DNA from: CAYVXE01 sp964455375
GTDB lineage: Bacteria > Zhuqueibacterota > Zhuqueibacteria > Oceanimicrobiales > Oceanimicrobiaceae
Length of the DNA stretch: 64,000 nt
Direction: 5' to 3'
NCBI GenBank assembly: GCA_964455375.1
Contig: CAYVXE010000007.1
Span: 1-64,000, forward strand
The notes under the pieces were generated by a model. It searched no databases. It saw only the letters and a list, made by a program, of their open reading frames with translations, and was not told the origin of the DNA. Shown piece after piece: positions 42,636 through 52,991 of this stretch. Within the stretch, counting starts at the first letter, position 1, and the number at the start of each line of letters is the position of its first letter. Made by a program: the position numbers and the translations under genes.

Positions 42636-45260
42636 TTAGAAAGGATTAAAAACAGAGGTGGTGCCGCCGCGATTTTCTATTTTAATATCGCTCAGTTGCG
42701 GCGCTTTTATATTGATCTTAAAATAATATCCTTTACCGATGCCAGATGGATTCCAATCAAAGCGGGCTTCCCAGCAGTGCAAATCGCGGTAAAATGAAAT
42801 CCGTTGGTCGACAATATTTGATTTTTCAATGTCATAACGCAAGCGATACCCAATGCGCCATTTTTTAGTCAGTTGTACTTCAACATTTGAAAAATCAATG
42901 TAAGCTGTTTTACTGGTAAAGTTAGGATTGAATTTATTAATACCATAGGAAAAAGAAACGGTTGCTCGCCAGGGAATATCAAACGCAGAAAAAGCATCAG
43001 AGGGTGCAAACCGATCTTGCGGCCGCAGTGGATTTTCGAGATCCTGTGGTGCTACAGGAGTGGAAGATGCGATTTCAGAACGACTGGATTTTTTCGAAGC
43101 TGACTTTTTCTTTCCACTGAGATTCCATCTGGCATCGAACTGAAAGCGAGTTAAACGTAAGAAATTATAAACACCTTTTTCATTAAACAACAGTCGATTC
43201 ACAGTGCGGCCTGTTTTTCTGTCAAAATCATAAAAACTGTGGACCATGTTCATGCTGACATTGAAATTTTTTCTTGGCGTTGCCCGAAAGTTGGTGGATA
43301 AATTTTGCCATTTCAGACTATCGGCAGCAAAATTGAACCCGCCGCCAAAATCGAGATTAAACAAATCGATCTTCTTTTCTTTGTCACCGTTTTTTAGCTT
43401 CATTTGAAACAGATTTGTCAACCGGTAGCCGAGAGTTTTCAGCTCACCTCTTGGGGTGCTGCTACCGCCACTACCCTTAAATCGATCCAGTTTTATTTCC
43501 TTCCCGGAGGTGTCCGTTTTAGTTACAAAATATCCCCACAAATCGCTTGAAAAATCGGGCCGGTACGAAAACGAAATGGAGGGACGCACGGTATGGCGAA
43601 ATGCCGTAATGGGGCCGATGTGCGGTGCAAACGTCCCGTAAATGTTAGTATTTAAAGATGTGGAATAATTAAAAATATGCCTCGCAGCAAATCCCTTATC
43701 CTCCGACTCATCGAAACGGTTGGTTGAATCATTCAGGGTAAACGCCTTTGTCCGGTCAAACCAATCTTCTTCATAGCGTAAAGACTGGTTCCAACTCAGC
43801 ACACCAAACAATTTGTTGGGATTCGTGTAACTAAAATTTAAATTATGTTCAGCGCGCCGGTTTACGGTTTCATTCACGTCATTTGAACTATCTTTACTGA
43901 CAATATTCACCAAGGACCCGCGGTAGTCGTAACGCAGATAATTAAACCATTTTTGCTGTTTTTTCGTGCGTCCAGTGGGGTCTTCTTTAAAAGGAAACAG
44001 AGCACTTTGATTTCTCGAAAAACGAATTTGTGGTAATGTTTTTGTATCCCTACCGGTTTCGATATCCCGGGTTTGTGACATATTCACCGTGAGGCTGTTT
44101 TTTCCTTCGCCCCATCTTTTGGTAAGCGTTGCGTTTGAGCGAATCTGCCGGTTCAGCCTCTGCTGCCGGTTATTACTGAATTCCCGGTAAAAATTATTAT
44201 TACTCTCAAAGCTCGCGTCCACGTTCAAAGTCGTGTTTTCATCGATTGTTTGGTTGTGACGGATGATTAAATTCCAACGGCGCTGCTTGCTGGTCTCAAA
44301 ATTTTTCCGTGTATATGAACCGGAAATCGAACCGGTGTAATGGTAGCGTTTGGCATAATTTACATTTCCCCGAAATAACATACCGGTTTTCTCAAAGAAA
44401 TCCATTGTGAAGCGCATGTCCATAAATTCATTTGTTGCCCAATAATAACCAAGATTCCGCAAATAGCGGCCTTCAACCGGACTCGAACCGTATTGCGGAA
44501 TAATGATTCCCGACTGCCGGCCGTTCTCTTTTAATGGAAACAGAGCAAATGGGAAAATAGCAATGGGTATTTTCCCGATGAAAAAAATCACCGGCTTTGC
44601 AACGACCTTGTCGCCGACGATCACTTTCATCTTCTTGCCGGAAAAATGGTAATGCGGTTCTTCAAGGTCACAGGTGGTATAGGTGCCGTCTGCCACATCA
44701 AAGACCTCGCTGTCAACCCGTTTAATCACATCGCCGAAATAATAGCCTTTTTGAAATTCTGTACGCCCACGTAAAATTCGGCCTTTTTCTGATTTAAAAT
44801 TGTAAACCATTTGCTCACCGACCATGGTTTCCTTGCCATCGGAAAATTTTGGGAAATCAGTATAAGGAACGTTCAGCGAATCAGACTCATGTAGTTCACC
44901 TTTCGTCGTATCTCGCACACCTTCGGCGATGAGCATATTTTCATTCATTTTTATAACGATTTTCCCGGCCTGGATGGTCACATTCTTGAATTTCACCTCC
45001 GCATCGCCGGTGAGGGTGATAATGCCCCGCTCTTTCTGGCTTTCAATGATTTTTGCTCTGTAGCTTACCGAGCTGTCGATGCCGACATTGGCCGGTTTTA
45101 TGCGACTTTCACGTCCCAACTTCGATAAATCTGAACCGGGGGAAACAGGCAAGGCTCTTTTAACCTTCGCTGCTGTACTGTCCGGGGTTGGCTTTACTTG
45201 ACTAAAGACAGGAAATACATTCAGGAGAATAAAACTAAACAGTAAAATATATCTGGACAA
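42636..45260 (-). CDS. LptD-like LPS-assembly outer-membrane protein
   Basis: The 874-aa protein has a signal peptide (cleavage near PVFSQ). The N-terminal OstA/LptA-like beta-jellyroll covers about 60-230 (IITLTGDAEVKFKNVTIQAG). A large beta-barrel domain with many alternating strands follows, ending in a strand at the very C terminus. YTTCDLEEPHYHFSGKK and PFALFPLKENGRQSGIIIP match LptD. It would insert lipopolysaccharide into the outer membrane, which indicates a diderm envelope. Confidence 0.88.
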   Translation of the reverse strand: MSRYILLFSFILLNVFPVFSQVKPTPDSTAAKVKRALPVSPGSDLSKLGRESRIKPANVGIDSSVSYRAKIIESQKERGIITLTGDAEVKFKNVTIQAGKIVIKMNENMLIAEGVRDTTKGELHESDSLNVPYTDFPKFSDGKETMVGEQMVYNFKSEKGRILRGRTEFQKGYYFGDVIKRVDSEVFDVADGTYTTCDLEEPHYHFSGKKMKVIVGDKVVAKPVIFFIGKIPIAIFPFALFPLKENGRQSGIIIPQYGSSPVEGRYLRNLGYYWATNEFMDMRFTMDFFEKTGMLFRGNVNYAKRYHYTGSISGSYTRKNFETSKQRRWNLIIRHNQTIDENTTLNVDASFESNNNFYREFSNNRQQRLNRQIRSNATLTKRWGEGKNSLTVNMSQTRDIETGRDTKTLPQIRFSRNQSALFPFKEDPTGRTKKQQKWFNYLRYDYRGSLVNIVSKDSSNDVNETVNRRAEHNLNFSYTNPNKLFGVLSWNQSLRYEEDWFDRTKAFTLNDSTNRFDESEDKGFAARHIFNYSTSLNTNIYGTFAPHIGPITAFRHTVRPSISFSYRPDFSSDLWGYFVTKTDTSGKEIKLDRFKGSGGSSTPRGELKTLGYRLTNLFQMKLKNGDKEKKIDLFNLDFGGGFNFAADSLKWQNLSTNFRATPRKNFNVSMNMVHSFYDFDRKTGRTVNRLLFNEKGVYNFLRLTRFQFDARWNLSGKKKSASKKSSRSEIASSTPVAPQDLENPLRPQDRFAPSDAFSAFDIPWRATVSFSYGINKFNPNFTSKTAYIDFSNVEVQLTKKWRIGYRLRYDIEKSNIVDQRISFYRDLHCWEARFDWNPSGIGKGYYFKINIKAPQLSDIKIENRGGTTSVFNPF

Positions 45261-45358
45261 ATCTATCTTCTTTCAATGCGAATGAAACTTGGCGAGTCAG
45301 ATTGGCTTTATAACTGAGACCCGATTTAATCTCCAATTGTTCCGATAGTGCTGCAATT

Positions 45359-46069
45359 TTATTGTTGGAAAACAAAAATATTCGCTTTGTCTTCCGATTC
45401 AACAAATTTATTTTTCTTAAAATCACTGTAATGTCCAACCAGGCTGAAACCGGACACCTCGTGTAACCGCAAATACTCCGCCGTCTTCACAGGGTATAAA
45501 TAGACACTCTCTTCAAATAATATTTTATCTTTCACTTCAAGGGTCGTATCAAATTTAACCTTTCCTGTAGTTATTTCAGAATATTCCCGCAGAAACTTAA
45601 TCTCTTGCCCCTTACGCTCTATATCCGGAAAGGAATAGGTTTGTGTTTTAAGAACATAATCCCAGTTTTTAACTTGAAATATCCAGAGGCCGTTTGGATT
45701 TAATAACTGATGGACGGTTCGTAAAAATTCCCCATACAATTCACGTGTAAGATGTGCCGCAACATTTCCGATGCAAAATATCAAATCGAATGTAAGCTGC
45801 AGTGACATCACTTCGGTCATATTCATGCAATAAAATGGCGTCCCGAAGTAATGTTTCCTTGCAAAATTTATCATATCGGAATCCAAATCAATACCAATGG
45901 TTTCGAAACCGTCTTTCGTAAATCGGTTTGCATAGCGACCGGTCCCGCAACCGACATCCAGAACCGTTTTGGGAGGAGAGGAAAGATGTGTTCTCAAAAA
46001 GGTATAAACTTCGTCCCGGAAAGGAAAAATGACGTCATAATATTGTGAAAAAGGAGCATAGAAGGACAT
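45359..46069 (-). CDS. Class I SAM-dependent methyltransferase
   Basis: The 236-aa protein has the SAM-binding loop LDVGCGTGRYAN near residues 37-48, an acidic strand-end GIDLDSDMI, and a post-I motif LIFCIGNVAAHL. The substrate cannot be told; it could be a small molecule, lipid or protein. It lies between rarA (25 bp) and the lptD-like gene (98 bp) on the same strand. Confidence 0.85.
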   Translation of the reverse strand: MSFYAPFSQYYDVIFPFRDEVYTFLRTHLSSPPKTVLDVGCGTGRYANRFTKDGFETIGIDLDSDMINFARKHYFGTPFYCMNMTEVMSLQLTFDLIFCIGNVAAHLTRELYGEFLRTVHQLLNPNGLWIFQVKNWDYVLKTQTYSFPDIERKGQEIKFLREYSEITTGKVKFDTTLEVKDKILFEESVYLYPVKTAEYLRLHEVSGFSLVGHYSDFKKNKFVESEDKANIFVFQQ

Positions 46070-46094
46070 TGTTTGATAACCCGGATTTCAGATT

Positions 46095-47441
46095 CTATTC
46101 TTTTATTTCATCAGAGGATTTTGTTTTATATTTCCCCCAGATTCGCTGCAACCGTTCTTTGAATCGCGCCTCAAATCCGTTTTCAGTCGGTTCATAATAA
46201 ATACGATGGCTCAACTCATCCGGCAAATATTGCTGTTCAATAAAATTTCCTCCATAATTGTGCGGATACAGATAACCATCCGAGTACCCTTCATTTTTCA
46301 TCAGTTTCGTGGGGGCATTGCGCAGGTGCAGCGGTACAGGTTGGATGGGATTATCCCGCACGTCCTGCTGAGCAGCGGAAATGGCTTTATAAGAAGCATT
46401 GCTTTTCGGAGCACAAGCCAGATAAGTCGTTGCCTGAGCCAGGATTAACCGTCCTTCCGGCATCCCGATATAGGTGACAGCGGTAAAAGCTGATGTGGCA
46501 ACAACCAGAGCTTGGGGATCTGCGTTGCCCACATCTTCGGATGCCAGAATCAGCAACCGCCGGGCAATGAATTTTGGATCTTCGCCGGCATCAATCATGC
46601 GAGCGAGCCAGTAAAGTGCGCCGTTGGGTTCGGAGCCGCGCACACTTTTTATAAATGCAGAAATGACATCATAATGGAAATCACCTTTTTTGTCATAAAA
46701 AGCCGCCCTGGTTTGCAACGCTTCCCGAATCGTCTTTTCTTCTACATTTACCGACTTATTCTCCGCCTTAGCCGCTAATTTCACTGTCAGTTCAAGAGCA
46801 TTGAGTGCATTCCGGGCATCGCCGCCGGCAAGATTGATAAGCAATTTTTTTGCATTTCCGATAAAATGTATGTTCTGTTCCGACAACTGCACATCCCGAT
46901 TGAGAGCCTGCTCAAGAATTTGTTCAATTTCTTCATCTGTGAGTGTTTGCAATCGATACACCCGGCAGCGGGAAAGCAGGGCTGAGATAACTTCAAAGGA
47001 GGGATTCTCGGTGGTGGCTCCAATTAAGAGGATGGTGCCATCTTCCACGCTGTGCAGTAAAGCATCCTGCTGTGCTTTATTGAACCGGTGTATTTCATCG
47101 ATAAATAAAATCGTGCGTTTCGCCAGGGTGCGGTTCACTTTAGCTTTTTCCAGTACCTTACGAATGTCGGCAACTCCTGCAGTCACCGCACTCATGGTAA
47201 AAAAATCGGATTGTGTTTCCCTGGCAATGATTTTTGCAAGCGTCGTTTTCCCAACGCCCGGCGGTCCCCAGAAAATCATCGACACCAGTTCATCGGTTTC
47301 AATTTCTTTCCGGACGATTTTCCCTTCCCCCACCAGGTGTTGTTGACCCACAAATTCAGCCAGTGACGTCGGCCGCATGCGATCCGCCAGGGGGGTCGAT
47401 TTTACTCGATCCGCGCGCGCTTCTTTTTCAAACAAATCCAT
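46095..47441 (-). CDS. rarA: Replication-associated recombination protein RarA (MgsA)
   Basis: The 448-aa AAA+ ATPase has FWGPPGVGKTTLAKIIA (Walker A), TILFIDEIHRFNKAQQDALL (Walker B), GATTENPSFEV (sensor 1) and the C-terminal tetramerisation domain (KSVRGSEPNGALYWLARMI, then EDVGNADPQA). It acts at stalled replication forks. Length and motif order are normal for the family. Confidence 0.95.
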   Translation of the reverse strand: MDLFEKEARADRVKSTPLADRMRPTSLAEFVGQQHLVGEGKIVRKEIETDELVSMIFWGPPGVGKTTLAKIIARETQSDFFTMSAVTAGVADIRKVLEKAKVNRTLAKRTILFIDEIHRFNKAQQDALLHSVEDGTILLIGATTENPSFEVISALLSRCRVYRLQTLTDEEIEQILEQALNRDVQLSEQNIHFIGNAKKLLINLAGGDARNALNALELTVKLAAKAENKSVNVEEKTIREALQTRAAFYDKKGDFHYDVISAFIKSVRGSEPNGALYWLARMIDAGEDPKFIARRLLILASEDVGNADPQALVVATSAFTAVTYIGMPEGRLILAQATTYLACAPKSNASYKAISAAQQDVRDNPIQPVPLHLRNAPTKLMKNEGYSDGYLYPHNYGGNFIEQQYLPDELSHRIYYEPTENGFEARFKERLQRIWGKYKTKSSDEIKE

Positions 47442-47751
47442 AAAAGAATGACTCTAAATAAAATAATATTTTTCTCCCTCAAAAGCACAAAGGTCACAAA
47501 GTTGGAAATATTTTGTTTTCTCTGCTCACCTCACGGCTCTGCGAGATTTTTTTCCTTTGATTCAGGCACAGGTAGCAAACGTTAAGTGCATTATCCAATC
47601 CTAAACCCAATAAACCGGAACCAAATAGGTGTAGTGGCAATGGCAATTTTTTTACTGCAACTGTCAACAACTACTGCCACTCGCTGAAAAATGCTCATAG
47701 TGCTGTGGAAAATTTCTTACCCCCAAATGGCAGAAAACAACTGAGAATGAA
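47442..47751. other. 310-bp non-coding stretch with short repeats
   Basis: No gene, tRNA or strong terminator is visible. On the minus strand 47503-47477 reads as three similar 9-mers (AACTTTGTG, ACCTTTGTG, CTTTTGAGG). AGTGGCA (47633-47639) and TGCCACT (47675-47681) form a 7-bp inverted repeat with a 35-nt loop. The stretch separates the propeller gene from rarA and should hold the rarA promoter. Confidence 0.5.
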
Positions 47752-49509
47752 CTAATCAATCCGGTGCGAGGAATTCCAATAAAACTGGGTCAGCCCCCGG
47801 TCCGTTCCGAACCAGACATAATCACCATCCAGCAAAATGGCATACACCCGGTTGCTGATTAAACCATCCTCCGTGGTAAACTTTCTCCAGGACTTGCTGT
47901 TCCGGCTATACTTCAACACGCCATGATTGGTTGCTGCCCAAACCACATTTTTCGAAGCAACAATTTGATTGATGGGGGTATTAGGAAAAGACCGCGCTTC
48001 GGGAACTCCGAGCCATTGTTTTTTCTTTACATTGTAAACATCGATTCCTCGTGAGCTGCCAAACCAGAGTTCATCTCCAAAGTTAGACACACTGGTAACC
48101 ACTTTACTCACAGGACCGCCGATTTCATCTGCAAAACCACCCACATCTTTCTTGCTATCATAAACATAAATACCGTTATTCGTACCTGCCCATAACAAAT
48201 TTTTCATCAATTCAAGATCGTAAACCGCAACCAGCCTGATATCGCCGGCAATGATATGGTCTATTTTCACACTGTCTTTTTTTGCCAGGGACTTTTTCCA
48301 AATTCGATCGATACCGCTGGCTGTACCGACCCAAATGGATGAATCATCCACGACCACATCAAAAATTTGATTGTCGGACAATCCGTCAAATCGATCGAAC
48401 ACGCGCCACCGATTTTTTTCCGCGGAGTATTGACTAAGACCATAGTTGGTTGCAAACATAACATTTTTACCGTTCACTGCAATGGCATTAACCTCGTTGC
48501 TGTACAGATCGGTAATATTTCTTTGTTCATAACTACGCCATTCATCCCTATTAGAATCCCATGCGGTAATCCCCCGGTTTAAAGAACCGGTACCCGTACC
48601 GCCAATCCACAAAACATCGCCATCAAAGGCCAGTGCATCGACAGACTGATTTTCCAGACCAAATGGCAGCATATTCAGTTGCAAGGATTGAATATCTCCT
48701 TTACCGGCACCTAAGCCCGCTGTACCAATCCAGAAATTTCCCCATTCATCTTCTAAGGATGAGATGATTTCAGCACGACGAAAATCCGGGCCTTCAATGA
48801 TACCGGAAGAATCAAAAAGGTAGCCATTTCCCATGAAAAATTGTGGAAAAGGCTGCCGGCGTTTTGTTATCTGTCCAAACCAGTGAATAGACCGGTCAAA
48901 TTGTAGATTCCCATATTTTTTTCCCGCAGCGAGAATGACGCTACCGAACTTATTGGCTTCAAAGATTTGCTGGTTTCTGGTCACAAAAAAAACGTTGTTT
49001 TTCCCTATCCCGATAGATTCAACGCGGTCACCAACCGGAATACCAATTTCATCCTTAAAAAAATTTTGCCATCGCCGTGCAGTTGGATTGTATGTGCAAA
49101 TTGCGTTTTGTGTGGCGCACCAGAGTAACCCTGTATCCTTGTCATACGCCACAACCCACACCGTGTTGTCTGCCAATCCGTTGCTGGTAGTCCACGGAAA
49201 ATCCCAGGTTAACTGAAACTGATCGAATCGTAAAATCCCCGAACGTAATGACCCAAAATAGACATACTGATTTCCCAGAGCAATGGATATGATATTCCGT
49301 GCGATTGAATAGCTTTGCCAATCATTGACGTCATAATTGGGATTGGTAGCGCGGATACGAATTTGTGAATGTAAATGACCAGCACTCAATAAGATCATAG
49401 CAATAATGCTCAAACACTGTCTCCAGCATAACTGCCAGGAAGGTAAGCAGATGACTATTCGCGTCTTACGACTGTTCGTTTTCGCAAAATTCAATAGAGT
49501 TAAGTTCAC
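47752..49509 (-). CDS. Secreted beta-propeller protein (two-component-regulator-propeller type repeats)
   Basis: The protein (585 aa from the GTG at 49509) has a hydrophobic export segment near 30-50. Many propeller repeats follow with cores such as LWCATQNAICTYN, NFWIGTAGLG, LWIGGTGTGSLNRG, SIWVGTASGIDRI and VWFGTDRGLTQF. No kinase or DNA-binding domain is attached, so it is a stand-alone propeller, perhaps surface-bound. The start is uncertain: GTG overlaps the end of hflX by 44 bp, and a TTG five codons later is an alternative. Confidence 0.8.
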   Translation of the reverse strand: MNLTLLNFAKTNSRKTRIVICLPSWQLCWRQCLSIIAMILLSAGHLHSQIRIRATNPNYDVNDWQSYSIARNIISIALGNQYVYFGSLRSGILRFDQFQLTWDFPWTTSNGLADNTVWVVAYDKDTGLLWCATQNAICTYNPTARRWQNFFKDEIGIPVGDRVESIGIGKNNVFFVTRNQQIFEANKFGSVILAAGKKYGNLQFDRSIHWFGQITKRRQPFPQFFMGNGYLFDSSGIIEGPDFRRAEIISSLEDEWGNFWIGTAGLGAGKGDIQSLQLNMLPFGLENQSVDALAFDGDVLWIGGTGTGSLNRGITAWDSNRDEWRSYEQRNITDLYSNEVNAIAVNGKNVMFATNYGLSQYSAEKNRWRVFDRFDGLSDNQIFDVVVDDSSIWVGTASGIDRIWKKSLAKKDSVKIDHIIAGDIRLVAVYDLELMKNLLWAGTNNGIYVYDSKKDVGGFADEIGGPVSKVVTSVSNFGDELWFGSSRGIDVYNVKKKQWLGVPEARSFPNTPINQIVASKNVVWAATNHGVLKYSRNSKSWRKFTTEDGLISNRVYAILLDGDYVWFGTDRGLTQFYWNSSHRID

Positions 49510-50779
49510 TTTTAGTTTTAACTTTTAACCAATATTCGATGATTTGCGCATTTGCATGCGTCGTTTTTACTGTTGCTTCAACAAAATTTTCATGGTAGGT
49601 CATTTTCATCACTTCAGCAACAGTTCGTAATTTTGAGATGATTCCAGCGTATAGCATATCTACGTGTAGATTTAATTCCAGAACTGACTGTTTATAGAGA
49701 GAACGAATTTCATTCTTTAAATCCTCTAAAAATAACCTCCTTGTCGCAGATATAAAAACCGATGGCTGGAAATCATTTTTCAGTTGCGTCATAAACGATT
49801 TTTGTTCCAAACAGTCGATTTTATTAAACACATAAATCACCGGTTTTCCTGATGCATTTAAATCATTTAAAACCTCCTTCACCACTGCTGTATGCTCAAA
49901 AAGATGCGGATGGCTGATGTCGATAACATGCAAAAGCGCATCTGCGTGTTTCACTTCTTCCAATGTACTTTTAAAAGATGCTACTAAATGATGCGGCAAT
50001 TTGCGGATAAATCCTACCGTATCGATAAGCAATGCTTTAAAGTCACTGGAAAATTCCACCCGGCGCACGGTAGGATCCAACGTGGCAAACAAGCGGTCTT
50101 CCACAAACACATCCGAATCTGTCAATGAATTCATCAATGTGGATTTACCGGCATTGGTATAACCCACAAGCGCAATTTTATAGACCATATCGCGACCTCG
50201 ACGACGAACCTCGCGCCGCCCTTTTATCTTTTCCAGATCTCGTTTTAGCGTGGCAATGCGTTTACGAATTAAACGCCGATCCACCTCAAGTTGGGTTTCC
50301 CCGGGCCCCCGCGCGCCGATTCCACCTACCTGACGTGACAAGTGCGTCCACTGCCGGGTTAAACGCGGCAAAAGATAATTCAATTGTGCCAATTCAACCT
50401 GAGTCCTCGCTTCGTGAGTTTTCGCCCGGCGGGCAAAAATATCCAGAATAAGACCGCTGCGATCTAATATTTTCTTGTTCGTTAATTTTTCTAAATTTCG
50501 GACCTGCGCCGGACTCAAATCATCATCAAATATTAAAAGATTAGCTTCATAGCCATCAGCCAGGCCATTGAGTTTTTCGGCCTTCCCCCGTCCGACAAAA
50601 TACGCAGCATCTATCTTTCCCCGTTCCTGAACAACTTTATCAACGACGATAGCTCCCGCTGTATCTGTAAGAAGTGCCAATTCCTCCATATGCTCTTGTG
50701 TATCCCAACGATTCTGGTTTTGAGAAACCACACCGACTAAAACGGCTTTTTCCTGTGCATTCGTATCCACGTCGTACAA
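49466..50779 (-). CDS. hflX: GTPase HflX
   Basis: The 437-aa protein has the N-terminal HflX domain (AAYFVGRGKAEKL, LIFDDDLSPAQVRNLE), the signature GARGPGETQLEVDRRLIR and a G domain with GYTNAGKSTLMNSL (G1), DTVGFI (G3) and NKID (G4). HflX binds ribosomes and splits stalled 70S particles under stress. Its 3' end overlaps the propeller gene. Confidence 0.95.
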   Translation of the reverse strand: MYDVDTNAQEKAVLVGVVSQNQNRWDTQEHMEELALLTDTAGAIVVDKVVQERGKIDAAYFVGRGKAEKLNGLADGYEANLLIFDDDLSPAQVRNLEKLTNKKILDRSGLILDIFARRAKTHEARTQVELAQLNYLLPRLTRQWTHLSRQVGGIGARGPGETQLEVDRRLIRKRIATLKRDLEKIKGRREVRRRGRDMVYKIALVGYTNAGKSTLMNSLTDSDVFVEDRLFATLDPTVRRVEFSSDFKALLIDTVGFIRKLPHHLVASFKSTLEEVKHADALLHVIDISHPHLFEHTAVVKEVLNDLNASGKPVIYVFNKIDCLEQKSFMTQLKNDFQPSVFISATRRLFLEDLKNEIRSLYKQSVLELNLHVDMLYAGIISKLRTVAEVMKMTYHENFVEATVKTTHANAQIIEYWLKVKTKSELNSIEFCENEQS

Positions 50780-50809
50780 ATCTGTTTTGTTGCCTCCACA
50801 ATTAAAAAT

Positions 50810-52894
50810 CTATTTTGAAACTTTCTCCCGAAAAACAGTCATCTCTACAAAAAGCAGAAAAAAAGCGGCAAATGCAAATGCCGACCAAATTTCACGACCG
50901 TAGCGGCTCTGCTGCAACTTCTCGGCAAATGATTCATCCGGCGGTAATTTCACGATTTCAGAAAAACCGGTACGTTCGGACAACTGCTCCACATCAAAGG
51001 TTGCAAGTTCCGATTCTGCAGATGACCCATTGATCGCCCATTGTCGTAAAATGGTATCATTGTTTTTTAGCTGATAGATTCCAGGCAAGTTGGTTTGATT
51101 AAACCGAACCCGATAATTCCCGCTTTGAACATCAGGCTGCACCTTAACAAAATGTTTGTTCGGCGTCTCAACGGACAAACTGCTTTGGGGATTTGAATTC
51201 TTAAGGTCGTAATTAACGCTCTCCCCCACTAATTTACTTTGCTGCTCGTAAGAAGCAGCACCGGCAAGATACATGACCGCCCGGTTCACCAGCGGTACAA
51301 ACAACCCACGGACGGTTAAATCAGACCAGTCGTTGCCAATCCCCGTTGTAACATACAAGACATGCCCTTTACCAAAATCCGATTCAAATAGAAACGGTTG
51401 CTTATTGGAATATTCAATAATTTTATCCAGCGGCTTTTGCGACTGCACACCGATAGCCACACGCACATGCGGCGACTCCACAACTTTTTTATCTTCAAAA
51501 ATACCACGAAACAACGGATGACTGAAATCAATTCTACCAAACGATAAAAATTGATCTGCCGTACCGGTCAGGGACTGCGTGAGCTCTGGCAAGTGTAATT
51601 TTTGTTGCAGCGTCGTATTGTAATTACGCAAATCGACATCAGGCCCCAAAAATACCATCAGGCCACCACCATTCTTTACATAACCTTGCAGCTTAGCCGC
51701 AAATGAGGCCTCAATTCTGGGTACATTGGTCATCATCACAACATCAAAATTTTCGAGCCGCTGCTCGTTCATTTTGTTAAATGTAATGCCGCTGATTTTG
51801 ATCGGTGAATTTCCCTGCCGCTCAGGAGTCAAGGCCAATTGTAAAAAATGGAAATCCTGTTTCCTGGCGCCGATTAGAAGAACGGGCAAAGATTCCGGAA
51901 TATAAAACGAAAAGTAGTGCCGGTTATCTTCCAAAAAATCATCATCTTCCAACTGGATATATGCCTGTTGAAAGCCGGTTTTTTCCGGAACAAACCGGAA
52001 AGTCACGCCGGTTGCTGAACCCGGTTTTAATGAAACTGCATTTTGACCGACTCTCTTCCCGTTGACATAAAGGTGAACGAGTTTACTCTTTACAGTAATT
52101 TCGCCACTGTTCTTTATTTCAGTTACGAGTTCGACGACCTTCGATTTCTCAAATATCTGACTTGTAAACCGGGCGCTCTTTATCGTGAGGTTCTCAATCT
52201 CCGAACTTTTTACCGGCAGCATGTAAAAGCGAATATTTTCAGAAACGGAGACGAGTTTATCCTTTCCCCCTTCCGGCAGCCCGACTTTTTGCATGTCGGA
52301 AATCAGATACAATTCCCGATTGACATTGGTAGACTTTTCCAGCAAACCGGTCGCCAGTTTGATGGCGCTCAGAATATCCGTTTCTTTGTACGATAGTTCC
52401 GTTTTACGGATGACGTCTCTGACAGTTTCTAAATCAAATCGGGCACCTTCGTACGCAAACTGTGGAGGATTTGTAGGATACAGCAGATAAATTTCATCAC
52501 CCGTTTGCATGTAATTGGTGAGCGTTTCGGCTACCTTTTTGGCCGTGTCGATGAGTCTTTTTCCGTCGGATTCACGTCCCATGCTCAGCGTGTTATCGAG
52601 AATAATGGCGGCCGTCAGATGCGCCCCTGAATCTGTAGGCGACGCTTGTGTTTGTTTAAACGTCGGGCGGGCAAACGCCAAAATCAACAAAAGAATAATC
52701 AAAGCACGCAAAATAAGCAGCAAAATTTGTCGGATTTTCAAGCGCCGGATTTGTTGCTTTTGAAGTTCCTTCAAGAATCTCAGCGTGCTGAAATAAATGG
52801 TCTTTGATTTATGCCGGGTAAACAAATGTATGAGAATAGGAACAGAAACTGCGGCTAAGCCAATTAAGATGGACGGATGTAGAAATGTAAACAT
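50810..52894 (-). CDS. BatA/VWA-domain membrane protein
   Basis: The 694-aa protein starts with the BatA N-terminal domain (FLHPSILIGLAAVSVPILIH and a second membrane helix near 57-78). A von Willebrand A domain follows, with a MIDAS-like motif DNTLSMGRE, then Ig-like beta regions and a glutamine-amidotransferase-like fold near 380-500. A C-terminal membrane helix lies near 670-690. Such proteins are common in FCB bacteria, often with MoxR ATPases, which are absent here. The function is unknown. Confidence 0.85.
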   Translation of the reverse strand: MFTFLHPSILIGLAAVSVPILIHLFTRHKSKTIYFSTLRFLKELQKQQIRRLKIRQILLLILRALIILLLILAFARPTFKQTQASPTDSGAHLTAAIILDNTLSMGRESDGKRLIDTAKKVAETLTNYMQTGDEIYLLYPTNPPQFAYEGARFDLETVRDVIRKTELSYKETDILSAIKLATGLLEKSTNVNRELYLISDMQKVGLPEGGKDKLVSVSENIRFYMLPVKSSEIENLTIKSARFTSQIFEKSKVVELVTEIKNSGEITVKSKLVHLYVNGKRVGQNAVSLKPGSATGVTFRFVPEKTGFQQAYIQLEDDDFLEDNRHYFSFYIPESLPVLLIGARKQDFHFLQLALTPERQGNSPIKISGITFNKMNEQRLENFDVVMMTNVPRIEASFAAKLQGYVKNGGGLMVFLGPDVDLRNYNTTLQQKLHLPELTQSLTGTADQFLSFGRIDFSHPLFRGIFEDKKVVESPHVRVAIGVQSQKPLDKIIEYSNKQPFLFESDFGKGHVLYVTTGIGNDWSDLTVRGLFVPLVNRAVMYLAGAASYEQQSKLVGESVNYDLKNSNPQSSLSVETPNKHFVKVQPDVQSGNYRVRFNQTNLPGIYQLKNNDTILRQWAINGSSAESELATFDVEQLSERTGFSEIVKLPPDESFAEKLQQSRYGREIWSAFAFAAFFLLFVEMTVFREKVSK

Positions 52895-52991
52895 AGAATT
52901 TTTTTATTCAACATGACAAATCAATAAAACATGTCATTTATTTATACAAGTGAAAATGGCCGAGGTTCGTTCTGTCCTTTTATGCAAGTGA

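Noticed and set aside
45235..45438. 67-aa minus-strand frame between the methyltransferase and lptD-like genes
   Set aside because: It overlaps the end of the methyltransferase and the lptD signal peptide in other frames, without SD or motif.
46801..47346. 181-aa plus-strand frame inside rarA
   Set aside because: It is the Ser/Arg-rich antisense shadow of a conserved gene.
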